A stretch of 64,000 nt of DNA. Origin: Limnanthes douglasii subsp. nivea. Its lineage: Eukaryota; Streptophyta; Magnoliopsida; Brassicales; Limnanthaceae. Below the pieces are notes generated by a model. It ran no database searches. It saw only the letters and a list, made by a program, of their open reading frames with translations, and was not told the origin of the DNA. Made by a program: the position numbers and the translations under genes. Every line of letters begins with the position of its first letter. The first letter of the stretch is position 1. The stretch covers positions 216,471,530-216,535,529 of the forward strand of contig JAUPFV010000001.1 of assembly GCA_036936605.1 (NCBI GenBank), in the 5' to 3' direction. Positions 21,376 through 33,090 of this stretch are shown here, one piece after another.

Positions 21376-23919
21376 AATTACTGCTGCATTAGTGAAAGGG
21401 TTGAAGAATATAGAGCAGCTGGATTGATAAGCAACACTCCTCGTTTCTCCACTGAAACAATACACTATGAGAATTTCGATCCAAATCTAAATTCTCATGT
21501 GTTTCCAAATTCATCCATCCCAGAAAAAACCTAATCATCAAAAACCCAATCACAAAATTCGCCTTGAACTTCATCATTACCATCTAAGTCACCAACTCGA
21601 ATCTATTCTACAACACCCAATCCTCGGATTCACCGTTAAGTAACCCAAACCACATATACTTCAAGAAGATCAGAAGAAAGTCCATCTCCTCTTAACTCTG
21701 AATCTCCCCCACAACGGCGCAAAAAGACTCTTCAAGTCTAGTTAAAAACTCACCTCCCCCAAAGCCTTCCTAAAAAAGAACCTTTATAGCTACAGGAGAC
21801 GATGCTGATAACACTTCACTCTCTACTACCCAAAATATTGCAACCAACCCTTCACCATCTTCTTTTCCCTTGAGAGAAGTTGTTGATATAGTTATAGAAT
21901 CTCAACAAAATCCCTCAAACAAAAAGCAAAGTGATTCTGACATTGAGGATGGTGCTTCGAAAGACGCTGAAGCTGATATAGAGGATGATGTTCATAGACT
22001 TTTTCCCTACACATGCCACACCCAATCAATGGTTCACTCTCTTATCAGTGATTATGGCCTCCAGACTTGCCGGAATTCTTCTTTTTATTCGAGACTTCGT
22101 CGATTTGACCAAACGCTTGTAGGTACCTATTCTGCCTTTCTATTATCTCACTCTTGATAATGACCTCAAGATTATCGATGACTTGCTCGAGGTTGACAAT
22201 TTTTGGAAACAAAAATTTGTCTTCATATGTGGCGCATGGGAGAACGAAAAGGAGATATCCGAGGAGAACCCATCACGACTTAACCTCGTCTGGAGGAGTA
22301 ACAGTAAGCTTTTTTTCCCTTCCGCTTTCTATTGTTGCTTTAAGTAATTTTCTTTTATCTTTTTTTAATGTATCCAGAAATTCCAAGGAGATATAAAATT
22401 CGTCAAAAGGACGCAAAAGATATTTTCAGCAAATTGGCCACCTGGGCATAAAATGAGTAGAGAAATGGATTCCACTTAGCTTTTCTACCTATAAACTTTC
22501 TCAATATCCATTTATGGATGATCAATGTGGGGGTTGATCTCCCTGAAAATATGATGGAGCCACCAAATCCTGTCATGGATGTCAAAAGACTGGTAACACC
22601 TGATTGCATAGTATTTTTTTCTGTTTGAAATAGATCGGATATCCACTTTCCCTCAAATAAGAAAGAGAAAAAGAATAAAAAATCAGCTAGCACATCTGGT
22701 GCTAGCCTCTTAGAGAACCCTATGCCACAAAAAAAGGCAAAAAAGAAGGCAGCAGAAAAAAAAAACCTTTCTACTATTGAAGAGGTAGTGGAGGTTGAGC
22801 CTTCTTCGAAGATGAAGAAAACTGCTACTTTGAAGAAAAAGATGAGTACCTCCAAAACACCACCAAAGAGGAGAGAAAAAAGGAATCATGTTGAAAACCT
22901 CCCGGGAATGGTTCATTCGGAGGATGGTGATGAGGCCATCGTAGTGGAAAACCAGCAAAGAGAAGCTGCAACAAAATATGACCAAGGAAATGATCATATT
23001 GATCTTGATGATTCTATCAACACATAAAGGCCTCAAGATCTTGATAGAGAAATGGATCCATGCATCCAATAGATTCAAGACCAACTAGAATAATTTGGTT
23101 AGATGACTGCCCTTCTTCTTCCTGAACTGGATAGATCATAAGTTTACTTGCCACCGTTAACCTCTGCTCTTATACCCTACATCAGTCCAAGATTCATACT
23201 TACCGAATAACCATCTAAAGAGGTCACACTTGCTCTGCAACCGTTTACCAACCTTAAAGCTGCAGCACAAAAGTTGTTCAAAGAAGTTGAGTCTGCCCGA
23301 AGCCATTTAGAGACTATGGCTAAGGACATGGTTCAATATAAGAAAGCTGCTGCATGAGAGAAGAAGATGAGGGAAATCCTTGGTAGAACTCTGAATGAGA
23401 AATTTTATGGATACCAGGCTACTAGACTGGAATTCCTCAGAGACATCATTCATCTCAAACACCACCTTAGATCTATATACGAGCATGAGATAAAAGAGCT
23501 CAACAGTTCTCATAAAAATGAAATAAAAGAGTTTAAAACCAAACACACCAAAGAATTATCCGAGGAAAAACAAAGATAATCTACTCTTCAAGAGTCTCTA
23601 AAGAAGAATAAAGAAGAAAATGAGAAGATGATACGCGACATGGATACTCTTAAAACACGGTTCGAGGAGGAGAAACATATTTTTGTGGAGGCTACTAAGA
23701 ACGAATGTGGAAAGGACATGCTGGTTGCCATTAAAAATAACGAGGAGTATAAAACTATTAATCTGCTTCGTAAAATTCATGCCACATTTCCAAAGGCTAA
23801 CCTTTCAATGCTTCTGGGAGTTTACTCATGTTGAGAATCGACCCAATGCGACTTTTGACCTTGTGCCCAGTCATTACTCTGAAGAAGCGGAGTTAGAAGA
23901 AAGTTCCTCAGAGCAATGA
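21376..23919 (+). pseudogene. Gyp-1 antisense ORF (aORF), spliced, broken
   Basis: Lies between integrase and 3' LTR on the strand opposite to gag-pol. No ATG is left; the N-terminal match to the Gyp-2 aORF begins RVEEYRAAGLIS near 21390. Next is an acidic/polar region (21870-22000). Then KQKFVFICGAWENEKE and NPSRLNLVWRSN (22205-22300), which resemble the 'putative gypsy type transposon' domain (Transposase_28). A 74 bp GT-AG intron lies at 22304-22377 (phase 1). After it come a lysine-rich region (22722-22900), a long coiled coil (23367-23760), HATFPKANLS, and an acidic tail ending EESSSEQ. Several stops. The function of such aORFs is unknown; nuclear localisation is a guess from the basic region. 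Confidence 0.7.
22304..22377 (+). other. Intron of the Gyp-1 aORF
   Basis: Begins GTAAGCT, is T-rich, and ends TATCCAG. It splits the codon after WRSN in phase 1, exactly as the Gyp-2 intron at 46334-46410 does. Confidence 0.7.
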
Positions 23920-24223
23920 GACTCGTTTGAAGGAAATTCCGAAGAGAAATAATTTGTGTGTCCTCCCCATTTTTTTATTGTCATCTAATCATTGTAACAC
24001 GACTTCTTTTTTGTGAATTCTTATTTCCTTAGCATTCAACACTTTTTTGTTATCATCGGATTAATCTTAACGAATTAGTATTTTATTTTCTCTACATTTA
24101 TTTGTTATCATCGGATTAATATTTGAAATAAAACACATGTCATTCCTAAAATTAAAAAAATTCATATGAAAACATAGGTCATATAACACATGTAAACATA
24201 AATAGTACATTTATCAGACATAT

Positions 24224-24366
24224 CACTTCAAATAATATAGTGCGTTTAGAGAACCTAGCATTTCAGATAACGTAGTGCGAACGTAGCACTTCAAATAATA
24301 TATTGTGTTTAGAGAACTTAGAACTTTGAATAATATAGTTCACTTAGAGAACGTAGCACTTTGAAT
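24224..24366. repeat. Gyp-1 minisatellite, ~35 bp unit
   Basis: Four to five imperfect units of CACTTCAAATAATATAGTG followed by CGTTTAGAGAACGTAG, between the aORF end and integrase. The same unit type occurs in Gyp-4 (63498-63650). Confidence 0.75.
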
Positions 24367-24540
24367 ATGGTTGTTTCTTCGAAAAGTGTTTAGAATAAAA
24401 ATTTAACACTGCGGAACAATTACTCTTGGTCAACAACTTCAAAGATGATCAGTCTTTGACTAGTTACCAAAATAATTCACATACTTATACTTAAACAACC
24501 ATTGGAATTTTTTTTATTAATATCTTCGTATATTCACATG

Positions 24541-24585
24541 ACACATCATTAAAACCTCAATGGGCCAACAGGGTAGGAAAGAGTG
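24541..24585 (-). other. Conserved non-coding block, Gyp-1 copy
   Basis: CATTAAAACCTC then GGCCAACAGGGTAGGAAAG on the plus strand. It sits just past the integrase end, and the same block is found in Gyp-2, Gyp-3 and Gyp-4. Confidence 0.7.
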
Positions 24586-24616
24586 TGTCAATTATTCAAA
24601 AAACAAATCGACAAAA

Positions 24617-25750
24617 TCATTCCCAATATAATTTCAGATGTTGTATATTAGAAGGATGTTGAAGCATCCTCCACTGCTCATCACAAAGGCGATAAGAACC
24701 CGATTTTATTATTTCCACAACCATATAAGTACCTTCCCAATTTGGGGCCATCTTTCCGAGACGCTTATCCTTTTTATGGAGGAATACTTCTCTTAAAACT
24801 TTATCACCAACTTTGAAATCCCTCTTTTTTACCTTTGAATTATACTGACTCCTCATTAGAGTTTGATAATGAGTCATATTCAAATGTGCTCTAACTTTTT
24901 TTTCCTCGATCGGGTCCAACTCTGTTATTTTTGCTTCGTTACTCAGGTCTTCGGTATATTAATGTAGTCTATAAGAAGGTAATGTATATTCTACAAAACT
25001 AACAACACTCATACCATACACTAAGGCAAAATGAGTTTCTTGAGTGGCTTCTCTAAGAGTTGTTCGATAAGCCCATTACACCTCTTGCAAAGAGTTAGGC
25101 CATTTTCATGCACCCCTCTCAAATTATTCTTCAAGCTTTCTAAAATAGTCTATTTTTCACCTCCACCTGGCCATTTGCTTGGGGATGAAAAGGTGTAGAA
25201 AAACAATGTGTAATACCCCTCGAAGTACAAAAAGAAGCCATTTCTCTATTGTTAAATTGAACCCAAAGCGACACCAAATATTATTCACAATGAACTTAAT
25301 AACATCCTTTGGTTTTTTTTCTAGACACCGGTTCAGCCTCTGACCATTTTGAAAAATAATCCACTGCCACAATAATCATTTGACGTCCTCTAGAAGCCAT
25401 AGGCAATGGTTCTACCAAACCTATTCCCTATCTGTAAAATAGGATGGCCTCAGAAATGGACATGAGTGAACTGCATGTTTGTGAATAGAATTGGAAAATT
25501 GTTGACAAGTATCGCAACCTTGAACCAACCTTTTAGCATCGTTCATAACCGAAGGCCAATAATAGCCTGCAAACCAAACCCGACGTGTCAAAGACTTAAA
25601 CCCACAATGTGTTGAACCCTCACCATCATGTAACTATGATAAAATATCCTGAGACTCTTGTTTATTCAAACAACGCAATAATAGCCTACTCAAAGATTTC
25701 TTGTATAACACCCCATCTAGCACAACCTAGCAGTGAGCTTTATACTTCAT
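24617..25750 (-). pseudogene. Gyp-1 integrase (broken)
   Basis: The zinc-binding part shows RLVQGCDTCQQFSNSIH near 25490-25560 (CxxC of the HHCC finger) after LHDGEGSTHCGFKSL. The core is decayed: VVAVDYFSK-type residues read WQWIIFQNGQRLN near 25350, and the second Asp motif reads IEKWLLF, not TDNGxxF. The C-terminal part at 24617-24919 is well kept: HYQTLMRSQYNSKVKKRDFKVGDKVL, then GKMAPNWEGTYMVVEI and IQHLKLYWE, the GPY/F-type module. Loss of the core acidic residues makes it inactive. Confidence 0.8.
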
Positions 25751-26039
25751 TTTTTAGCCAATTGCATATGTTGAGGCAACATTCATGTTAACAAGAAATT
25801 CAAGATATCAAAACTCCAATCACTTTGAATTACATCTGGTGTGACAAATACTTCTTCTGCATATCTACATTGCTCTGCCTATGTTAAAATCGAAAGACTC
25901 TCATGTAACAAAATCTAATGATACTCTTCTGTGTAATCAATGGTTGCCAAAGAATCAGCAACTGTATTGTATCCTCGACTAATATGTTCTATAATAACGT
26001 AGTCAAACACAAGAGTCGAATTTCAAAGTTCACGGAGAT

Positions 26040-26880
26040 ACAAAATTAAGTGATCATTTTTAGCTTCGGAAACACCAGCCACCTGATTCGCTACTAATTG
26101 AGAATATGTCTCCAAACAAACTGAAGTTTCCTTACAAATGCTCACAAGCCTTAAACCAACCATTTCAGCTTCATATTCATCTTTGTATTCGATGCATGAA
26201 AACCAAATTTAATGTCTTGAAACATTTTCTTCCCAGATGGAGCAACCAGTTGGACTCCTGCACTGAATCCCAAAATACTAAAACCTCCATCAGTTTGAAC
26301 CACCCACATCGAACTTCTTAGCAAGAACTCATTGTCTATCTTCTCATCTGATCTACTTGAATGAAATTCTACAAGAAAATCGGCTAAGGCTTGAGCCTTG
26401 ATAGCTGTTCGAAGAGCAAAATGATATCGAAATCTCACAACTCTACTGTCTATTTGGTCATCCTACCAGAAATATTGGGGCGTTATAAAACAATTTTCAG
26501 TGGGAATGAAGTTCGAACCACAATAGTGTGAGCTTGAAAATATGGACACATCTTCCTAGTAGCCACCACTAAAGCCAGTGCCAATTTTTCAAGCTTCAAA
26601 TATCTTTTTTCTGCTGCCAACAAACTCTTACTGACATAATAGTTTGCCTTCAAAATTCTTGAATCATCACATATCAACACAACACTCACAACAAAATTTA
26701 ATACTGAAATGTATAGAAATAGTTTCTCCCTAATTTGAGGCTTAAACAATATCTATAGTGATGAAAAATGTTCCTTAATGCTTGGAAATTATACTTCACA
26801 ATCCGATGTCCACTTGAACTCCTTTGGCCTTCGTAATACTTGGAAAAAAAAGAAAAAGTTTATCAGAAAACCTTGAAATA
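26040..26880 (-). pseudogene. Gyp-1 RNase H and second RNase H (broken)
   Basis: The first RNase H has NYYVSKSLLAAEKRYLKLEKLALALVVATRKMCPYFQAH (26483-26749), with the usual acidic residues replaced by hydrophobic ones (FVVSVVLIC). The tether region shows TAIKAQALADFLVEFHSSRS. A second RNase H starts VQTDGGFSILGFSAGVQLVAPSGK (26151-26320), the extra domain typical of Tat-lineage elements. It continues in pieces to about 25920. Confidence 0.75.
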
Positions 26881-26899
26881 AATATATTAAGAGTAGCTA

Positions 26900-27560
26900 A
26901 CCTTCATGTCAAGATTTGTACCTCCTTAATAGTTTGAGGTAATGTCATTGATACCAAAGCCTTTTAGCTACTCTGGATCAGCTTCTATCCCATTTTCACT
27001 AATAACATACCCCAAAATGTTTCTTGATCGAACTCCAAAGGTACACTTCTCAGGATTTAGCTTCAATTGAATAACTCTTAAATTCAAAAAAGTCTCATCT
27101 AAATCCTCCAAGTGCATATCATCAGTTGTGCTTGTCACCAACATATCATCAATATATACCTCCATATTTTCTTCTAATCTGAGAAGTGAAGGCTTTATTC
27201 ATTGACCTCTAATATGTTTCTCCATCATTCTTCAATCCAAAAGGCATAACCTTATAGCAATCCAAGCCACGATCAATCTAATCTAGTTATAACATGCAAA
27301 AACATCCAAAAAAGATAATATTTTATTTCCTAAAGTACAATCAATCCGTTATTCTATTCGAGGAACATGAAATGGATCTTTAGGGAAAGTTCGGTTCAAA
27401 CCTATGAAGTCAACACATATTCTCCATTTCTCATTCTTCTTTTTAACCACCACTAGATTTATTGTCCATAAGAGATATTGTGCCTCCCTTATATGTCCTA
27501 TCGTAGACAAACGATCCACCTCAGTCACAATAGTCTCTAATTTTTCAAAAGAAAAAACAC
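26900..27560 (-). pseudogene. Gyp-1 reverse transcriptase (broken)
   Basis: Pieces include VDRLSTIGHIREAQY, VVVKKKNEKWRICVDFIGLNR, KILSFLDVFACYN and, at 26968-27165, MEVYIDDMLVTSTTDDMHLEDLDETF with the catalytic YIDD intact. GYVISENGIEADPEQ closes the domain. A segment between the palm blocks is deleted and a stop and frameshift interrupt it. Copies element RNA into DNA in the intact family. Confidence 0.8.
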
Positions 27561-27879
27561 ATCTTTTTTTTTATAACAGCTTTGATCTTCGGATTTATAG
27601 CTAAGATGTGCATATTACCTCGATAAGGACCCCCACTAAAACTTATGTTTTCCAAGAAAAAAAATCCAAATTATCAAATAAAAATTATAACAACTTCTCA
27701 CGTAAAGTTGGGGTCAGTAATGCTCATATTCAAAGTACTTTCCCATTAGGAAAAGAATACTCTTCTATGCTTTCACTTACCGTTAAAAACCCTAGGTTTT
27801 CCTCAGATCATCAAGTCCTTCATCTATTTCCGAGGTCGACCCCCCTGAGTCTTATTTAGCCATTTGATCTTCATTGTTT

Positions 27880-28735
27880 GGACCTCGGTTTCGAAGAGCT
27901 GTTGCATAACATTCTCTAGCTACCTTCTGATCACGTCAGACAACCCCAACACGGTCTTCGATGTCATACTTCAAATATTGGTGGACTGTGGATACAATTG
28001 TGTACATTCCTTCATATATTTGAGTAGTTAAACTCACCACATGCCTCTTTGTAGAGCTATTAATGTTACCATTCATAGTATCTCCTCCAATAATTGCCAA
28101 AGATTCAAAGTATTTACATAAACTTCAAACTCATCCTTGTTTCACTTGCTCATCCACTGCCTTCAAGATTAATCGGTCCGGATCCGTGTCCAAATATTCT
28201 GAAGCAACATCAAAATCATCGAACTTAGAATCTAGAATCATTAGATTTTCTTCCTTTGAATTTGGATTTGTTTCTTGAAAAGTTGATGCAACTGGAACCT
28301 TTGATCCACTGTTCCGCCCTTTAACATAAGCCGTTAACTTGTCATTTTCAATTAAAGTTTGCACCTCTTTTTTCAAAGCTATACAATCTGGAATATCATG
28401 TCCTATGTCATTATAATACTCACAGAACCTGTTATTACGCTCTTCCCTCGGTCTATATATCGGAACGAGCTTTTTAAAACTCACATATCTCTATACCTTT
28501 TCATAAATCGCAGTAACATTCTCAGTCAAATCAACATAATATTCTTGCCTTATCCACTGATTTGGCCTTGGTCTTTGAAATTGATACCCTGTAGTCTGAG
28601 TCGGGTACCCTCCAGTTTGAGAAGGAAAACTATTGTTGTTCCTCAGACGAGATGGTTGGTTCAAATTCGAAGAGTGCCTCTGACTATTTGACACCTGCCT
28701 TAAACTCTTTTGACTGGGTCTAACCACTCCTTAAC
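27880..28735 (-). pseudogene. Gyp-1 gag C-terminal half and remnant protease
   Basis: The gag part shows RQEYYVDLTENVTAIYEKV and the zinc knuckle FCEYYNDIGHDIPDC followed by IALKKEVQTLIENDKL (28131-28484). The gag N-terminal domain is missing: the primer-binding site is only ~10-20 bp from the gag remnant. After SLAIIGGDTMNGNINSSTKRHVVSLTTQ the frame jumps to STVHQYLKYDIEDRVGVV. In Gyp-2 these two motifs are separated by the whole aspartic-protease core, so the catalytic DTG and its surroundings are deleted here. Confidence 0.75.
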
Positions 28736-28745
28736 CTCTAGTTGA

Positions 28746-28764
28746 TTCCCACTGTGGTCGCCAA
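28746..28764 (-). promoter_or_regulatory. Gyp-1 primer-binding site
   Basis: The minus strand reads TTGGCGACCACAGTGGGAA right after the 5' LTR. The same sequence occurs at Gyp-2 (53001-53018). TGGCGAC-type sites are used by Tat/Ogre-like elements; the exact tRNA is not determined here. Confidence 0.75.
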
Positions 28765-28766
28765 TT

Positions 28767-29062
28767 TAGTGTGGATTAAATCTGGTTGTAGAGAGAAAAA
28801 GAGCGAGGTTGATATTAGAGAGAGAAAGTAAAACAAAAGAAGAGAGTTCACAATTGAAAGTATCATTTTTATGAAGTTCAACCTTGGCCATTATATATAG
28901 GCGTCAAGACTTGTGTAACAAATTTTAGTTATATAGAAGTTTTTATTACCTGTTAATCTTTTATCTTCATATAAGACCCTAAATATATCCTTTAACTATA
29001 CAACTTTTCATATAAGATTTTATTTATTATTTTATGGTCCTTAATAGTTTATATCCTTATCA
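28767..29062 (-). repeat. Gyp-1 5' LTR
   Basis: 296 bp, pairing with 20427-20724. The terminal TGG is mutated to TAG. A TATA box for leftward transcription (TATATATAA) is at 28891-28899. Confidence 0.85.
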
Positions 29063-29900
29063 GTTAATCACAATCTGCTCCCTCTGAAATATCTTAGGAT
29101 ATCAGTGAATACCAGCAACAAATCCAGAAATTATGATGATCTTGTGGTGAAGATAAGGAATAAGATTTTGGAGTGGGATCCTAAACTTTTTTCCTTTGCT
29201 GGTGAGCTTACTATAATTTGGGTTGTCTTAATTTCAATCTCTTATTATCAAATTCAAATTTGTATTCTTCCAAAGTCAATATTATCTAAGATTGCAATAT
29301 ATTTAATTGGGGATATAAGGAAGCAAAGGTGGATATTAACCGGGCTAGTTGGTCTAAGCTTTGCAAGCCTTATGAAGAGAAATGATTAAATCTCATAATA
29401 ATTAAAGACCTCCTAAACACTTACTCATGTAAACTATGGTTCAATTTCAGAGCCCAAAAAACTCTATGGTCTAAATTCATGTATTCAATATACTGCCATA
29501 AGACATTACCAACTATTGTCAAAGCAACTACCATATCTTCAAGAACCTGGAGAAGACTTTTAAACATCATAAAACTAGTTGAGCTCAAAATTTATTGGAA
29601 GGTGTAGGGAAGGAATTATTGACTTTGGGCTGAAAAATGGTGCTCAACCCAGCCCTTTACTATATTATCAAGTAATGAAGATAACTCTTGGTATCAAGTA
29701 GACAAAATTAAAACCTATTGGACTGATGATCATTGGAATCTCAATAAGGTTAATAATCTTTTGCTACCTTATGATATTGAAAATATTTGTAAATTCAAGG
29801 TGAATGCTTCAATCAAAAGCTTTATTAAATGGTCTATTTTTAAAACAGGAGACTTTAATACTAAAAGACACATATAATAAAATCATATCAAAAGGAAACA
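29063..29900 (+). pseudogene. LINE reverse transcriptase C-terminal part (broken)
   Basis: Resumes the LINE after Gyp-1 with NHNLLPLKYLG (family LPFKYLGVP) and, at 29105-29389, KSRNYDDLVVKIRNKILEWDPKLFSFAGE. The thumb/linker region follows with KLWFNFRAQKTLWSKFM and IVKATTISSRTWRRLL. Stops and shifts are frequent. Confidence 0.75.
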
Positions 29901-30088
29901 TATCTTATATGTTTAAAGGTTTATGAAATATCACTACTCCTCATAAATGTTCATTCCTACTCTAGAGAATTCTGAATAATTTGATTCAGTTTGTTTCAAT
30001 TAGCCAGAAGAAATCATTCTTATTGGTTTCCAAATGCCAATTTTGTGAAAACTATGAGTCTATTTAACATCTGTTTAAACAATACAAT

Positions 30089-30960
30089 GTGGCTTGGGAG
30101 GTCTTGAGATATTATAGTGATATATTTGACATATTAATGACTCAAAATATGTCTCTCCCTTATATGGATAGGAAATGGTTATGGTCATCTAAAAGAGAAG
30201 TTCTTATTAAGAACATTCTCCCTCATATAGTATGTTGGGTAATCTGGCACTCAAGGAACAATGCTAAACACAATAATTTCATTATTAATGCTAAAGCTAT
30301 GATTAACCATATCAATCATATTATTTCTAGTCTAGATAGTGCAAATCTTCTTAAGAGAAAGTATTGGAGTCGTAATATGAAGGCGACACATACTCTTGGA
30401 TATTTTCACCATCTAAATAAGACTAGAGAATGTCTATATCTAAAATGGTTGTTGCCTCAATGTAATAGATTCAAATTAAATATTGATGATGTATGTAACC
30501 TATCAGAGAATCTAGTGGCGGGGGACTAATCATGAATAACCAAAAGGACATCATTATTTCATTTGGTAGAACCTATTGCATTAGAGATTTACTTGATTGT
30601 ATTATAATATGTAAATATCATAAGATTAACTTTCTTGATATTGAGACAAATTTCAAGCTATTAACTAAAATGTCAGCTTTTGGCGAGGCTCCTTGGTATT
30701 TAGATTTTATATTATGTTGATGAAGGTCCTTAATATCTTTAACTATGAAGATTTACCATATCTAAATGGAGCAAAACCACGTTGCCGACTGGTTACCTAA
30801 ATGAGCTCTCAAAACAAAAGGAAATTTTGACTTTAACCAAAGCCAAATCCTTGCTCACATAAGGGTTGTAACATTTCTATTAATCTTTGAGACTGAGTAC
30901 CTTAGGATAGATGACTAATCCTAATATGATATACAAGATGTTTTCTTTAGTATCTTACTA
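30089..30960 (+). pseudogene. LINE C-terminal zinc-binding linker and RNase H (broken)
   Basis: At 30089-30529: HIVCWVIWHSRNNAKHN, the plant LINE block before RNase H, and KWLLPQCNRFKLNIDDVCN, where the first catalytic Asp of KLNxDG is still visible. At 30532-30720 LLDCIIICKYHKINFLDIETNF matches the RNase H middle (ETDS motif read as ETN) and APWYLDFIL follows. VADWLPK near 30790 is the end of the domain (family VADxLAK). RNase H removes the RNA template in some plant L1 elements. Confidence 0.75.
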
Positions 30961-33090
30961 GCAAATAACCAAATTTATATTAATCAAATATGGTTCATGA
31001 GAGTAATACATTAATACCCAAAATTGTTTCCATTGTATTTATCTAGCAATGGCAAGGAGGTACAACCTGACTTTGCTCTGTATACAGTGTTCTAATTTAT
31101 GCAGGGTCTTGACTCATAGGAAGGGACAATAGAGTTATAAAGTTCAATTTTGGTAACATTAACTGGTCTACAAGATAATCGAATATGATGGAAAAGATCT
31201 TCAGAAAGATTACATGTAGTCAAATTCCTCTAGGTTTATCGCATCTTCTTCAAACATCCCAAACGATGATTAGTCCTAAAGAAAATTTCATTTATCCTGA
31301 AAAGAAACAAATTAAAACTCAAGAAAAAAAGAGATCGTAGACAATAAAAATTGTACATTCTCTGTATAACATACAAGGGCGTTATGACCTGGTCTTTCAA
31401 AATACGGAGGACTTCCTATCTCACTCAAATTAAAGATACTGATATGGATTCGATTGTTTCGCATGGACTCTAAGCTTACTGTGGTTAAAGATAATTGTTT
31501 TCATTTTGAAAAGGTCTTCGAATATCATTTTTCATACTTCTGTCAACGAAGATTATGATCCAATTTTAGAATACAAATTAATTCTTTGGTTATTTATAAT
31601 TTCACATTAAGTACCACTACGTGACAATAAAACTCTACAGATTCTAAACTAAAAACATACCTTCAGTATCTATGGAGTCGGCTGATTCACTCGATGCTAC
31701 TTTGTTTCAAAAGAAATGATTTTCATATCTTAGAATGAAGAAAATGAAAACTTAAATATCTTGATAAAGAACTGATCGGACACACAAATAATATTGAAGT
31801 TAAAATCATAAAGATCAATGGATATTAGTTATGAAATCCCAAAAGAGTCACCAAATCAAACATAGAATGAATGGATAATATTACTGTTACGAAATTTCAG
31901 AAGATTCACCAAGATAATTGTTATATCTATTACTTTTGTTTTACCGATTGTTCGCATTGTTTTTCACTATCTAGTGTTTGGGTCTAATAAAATCGACAGG
32001 GTTACCCAGTTGGTGGAATGAAGTATGTTCGTAACAATTCGAGTCTTTTTATAAAAAGCTTTTTGGATGAGTCTTCCATCTTTTCGACAAAAGAAAAAGA
32101 AAACTATAAACTATAAACTATGTATTTTCACTGACTTCTTCTTCTCCTACATTGTCGATGTCATTTAACATAACCTCATTTAACATTTTTTTACTTATTC
32201 TTTTATTTTTTATTTTATCTTTCTCAAAACATTTTTTTTCAGATTGATTAAGTAATATAACATAGAGAAAGGTAACGTGTCAATGAAGTTAGTTCTAATT
32301 GAATATATTATCAAATTGTTTGGGTTTCGACGAAATCAGTTCAGACTGCCACGATTTGGACCGGATCAAATTAATAAAAATTTAATTATTAATTCGATGA
32401 AATTTTTATTTCTATTTTTGAATTGGACCAAAATTAATAAGAATTGATTTAGATTTGATCCGTTCGTTTCCATCATATAAAAAATTAAATCTAATTAATT
32501 TAATTTTTAAATTTATCTAATTAAATGAATTTAAAAATAAAGCTTAGAAATTATATTTCGGTTTTTTAAGATTGGTTATTACCTAATAATTCTAACAATA
32601 TAATGTTTAAAAAATAAATTAAATAAAAAATAATATATTTTAACGATTTCATGGTTCGACTCAGTATCGGTTTTATTAGTTTTTTTGGTTCAGTCCCGTA
32701 TCGGCTTTATTATCATATAATCGGTTTTATCACTTTGGTTTTGAATTGAGTTGGTTCTGAATTGTGTCTACCAATTATTGATTTTATTGATTCGATTCTG
32801 AACCAATTTTTAACGATTTGGTTTTCTATCGCTCTTGGGTTTTAGAACGGAAGCGTGAACCAAAATGTAAAAATTCGGTACGGTCCTTGATCGGTTTTTA
32901 CCGGTTTGGTTTCGGTTCTAATCTAATTCTAATATGTTCGTCGGCAACTCTTGTCAGGTTTTTCGTCATCAAATATCTTAAATCTCTGCCACAACAAGTC
33001 CACCACGATGTCAGAAACCACATCTCGATTGTCGGGAGTTTGTTTTAGATTTGTTTTTTTAGGCAATCAATTTGGATGGTTAATTTTAAT
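30960..33090. other. No gene recognised; GGTT-rich stretch
   Basis: 30960-32300 contains no reading frame or repeat that I recognise. 32320-32960 is rich in short variants of CGGTTTTAT, TTGGTTC and GAACC, the kind of subterminal repeat found in hAT elements, but no terminal repeats were found. A short open frame at 32818-33048 is made by these repeats and is not a gene. Confidence 0.5.

Larger units (their letters stand above)
20427..29062 (-). mobile_element. Gyp-1: Tat-type Ty3/gypsy element with antisense ORF
   Basis: LTRs are 20427-20724 and 28767-29062, each ending CTTATCA. By eye they are about 88% identical. A PPT (AGGGGGGCTCC on the minus strand, 20725-20740) abuts the left LTR and a TGGCGACCACAGTGGGA primer-binding site (28746-28764) abuts the right, so transcription is leftwards. 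Internal order: gag end, damaged protease, RT, RNase H, second RNase H, integrase, conserved block, minisatellite, plus-strand aORF. The flanking LINE frame shares only GTT at the two ends, so the target duplication is short or damaged. The gag N-terminus and protease core are deleted. Confidence 0.9.
16580..30960 (+). mobile_element. L1-type LINE interrupted by Gyp-1
   Basis: Plus-strand non-LTR element with ORF1 (DUF4283-like), endonuclease, reverse transcriptase and a C-terminal RNase H, in the usual plant L1 order. It is split by Gyp-1 at 20426/29063; reading directly across gives a continuous RT frame into the LPLKYLG motif. Several frameshifts and stops show it is dead. No clear poly(A) tail or target duplication was found, so the 3' end is only placed by loss of the RNase H reading near 30900-30960. 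Confidence 0.85.

Noticed and set aside
22403..22855. 150-residue minus-strand frame
   Set aside because: It is antisense to the lysine-rich part of the Gyp-1 aORF; the Phe-rich product is the mirror of AAG/AAA codons.
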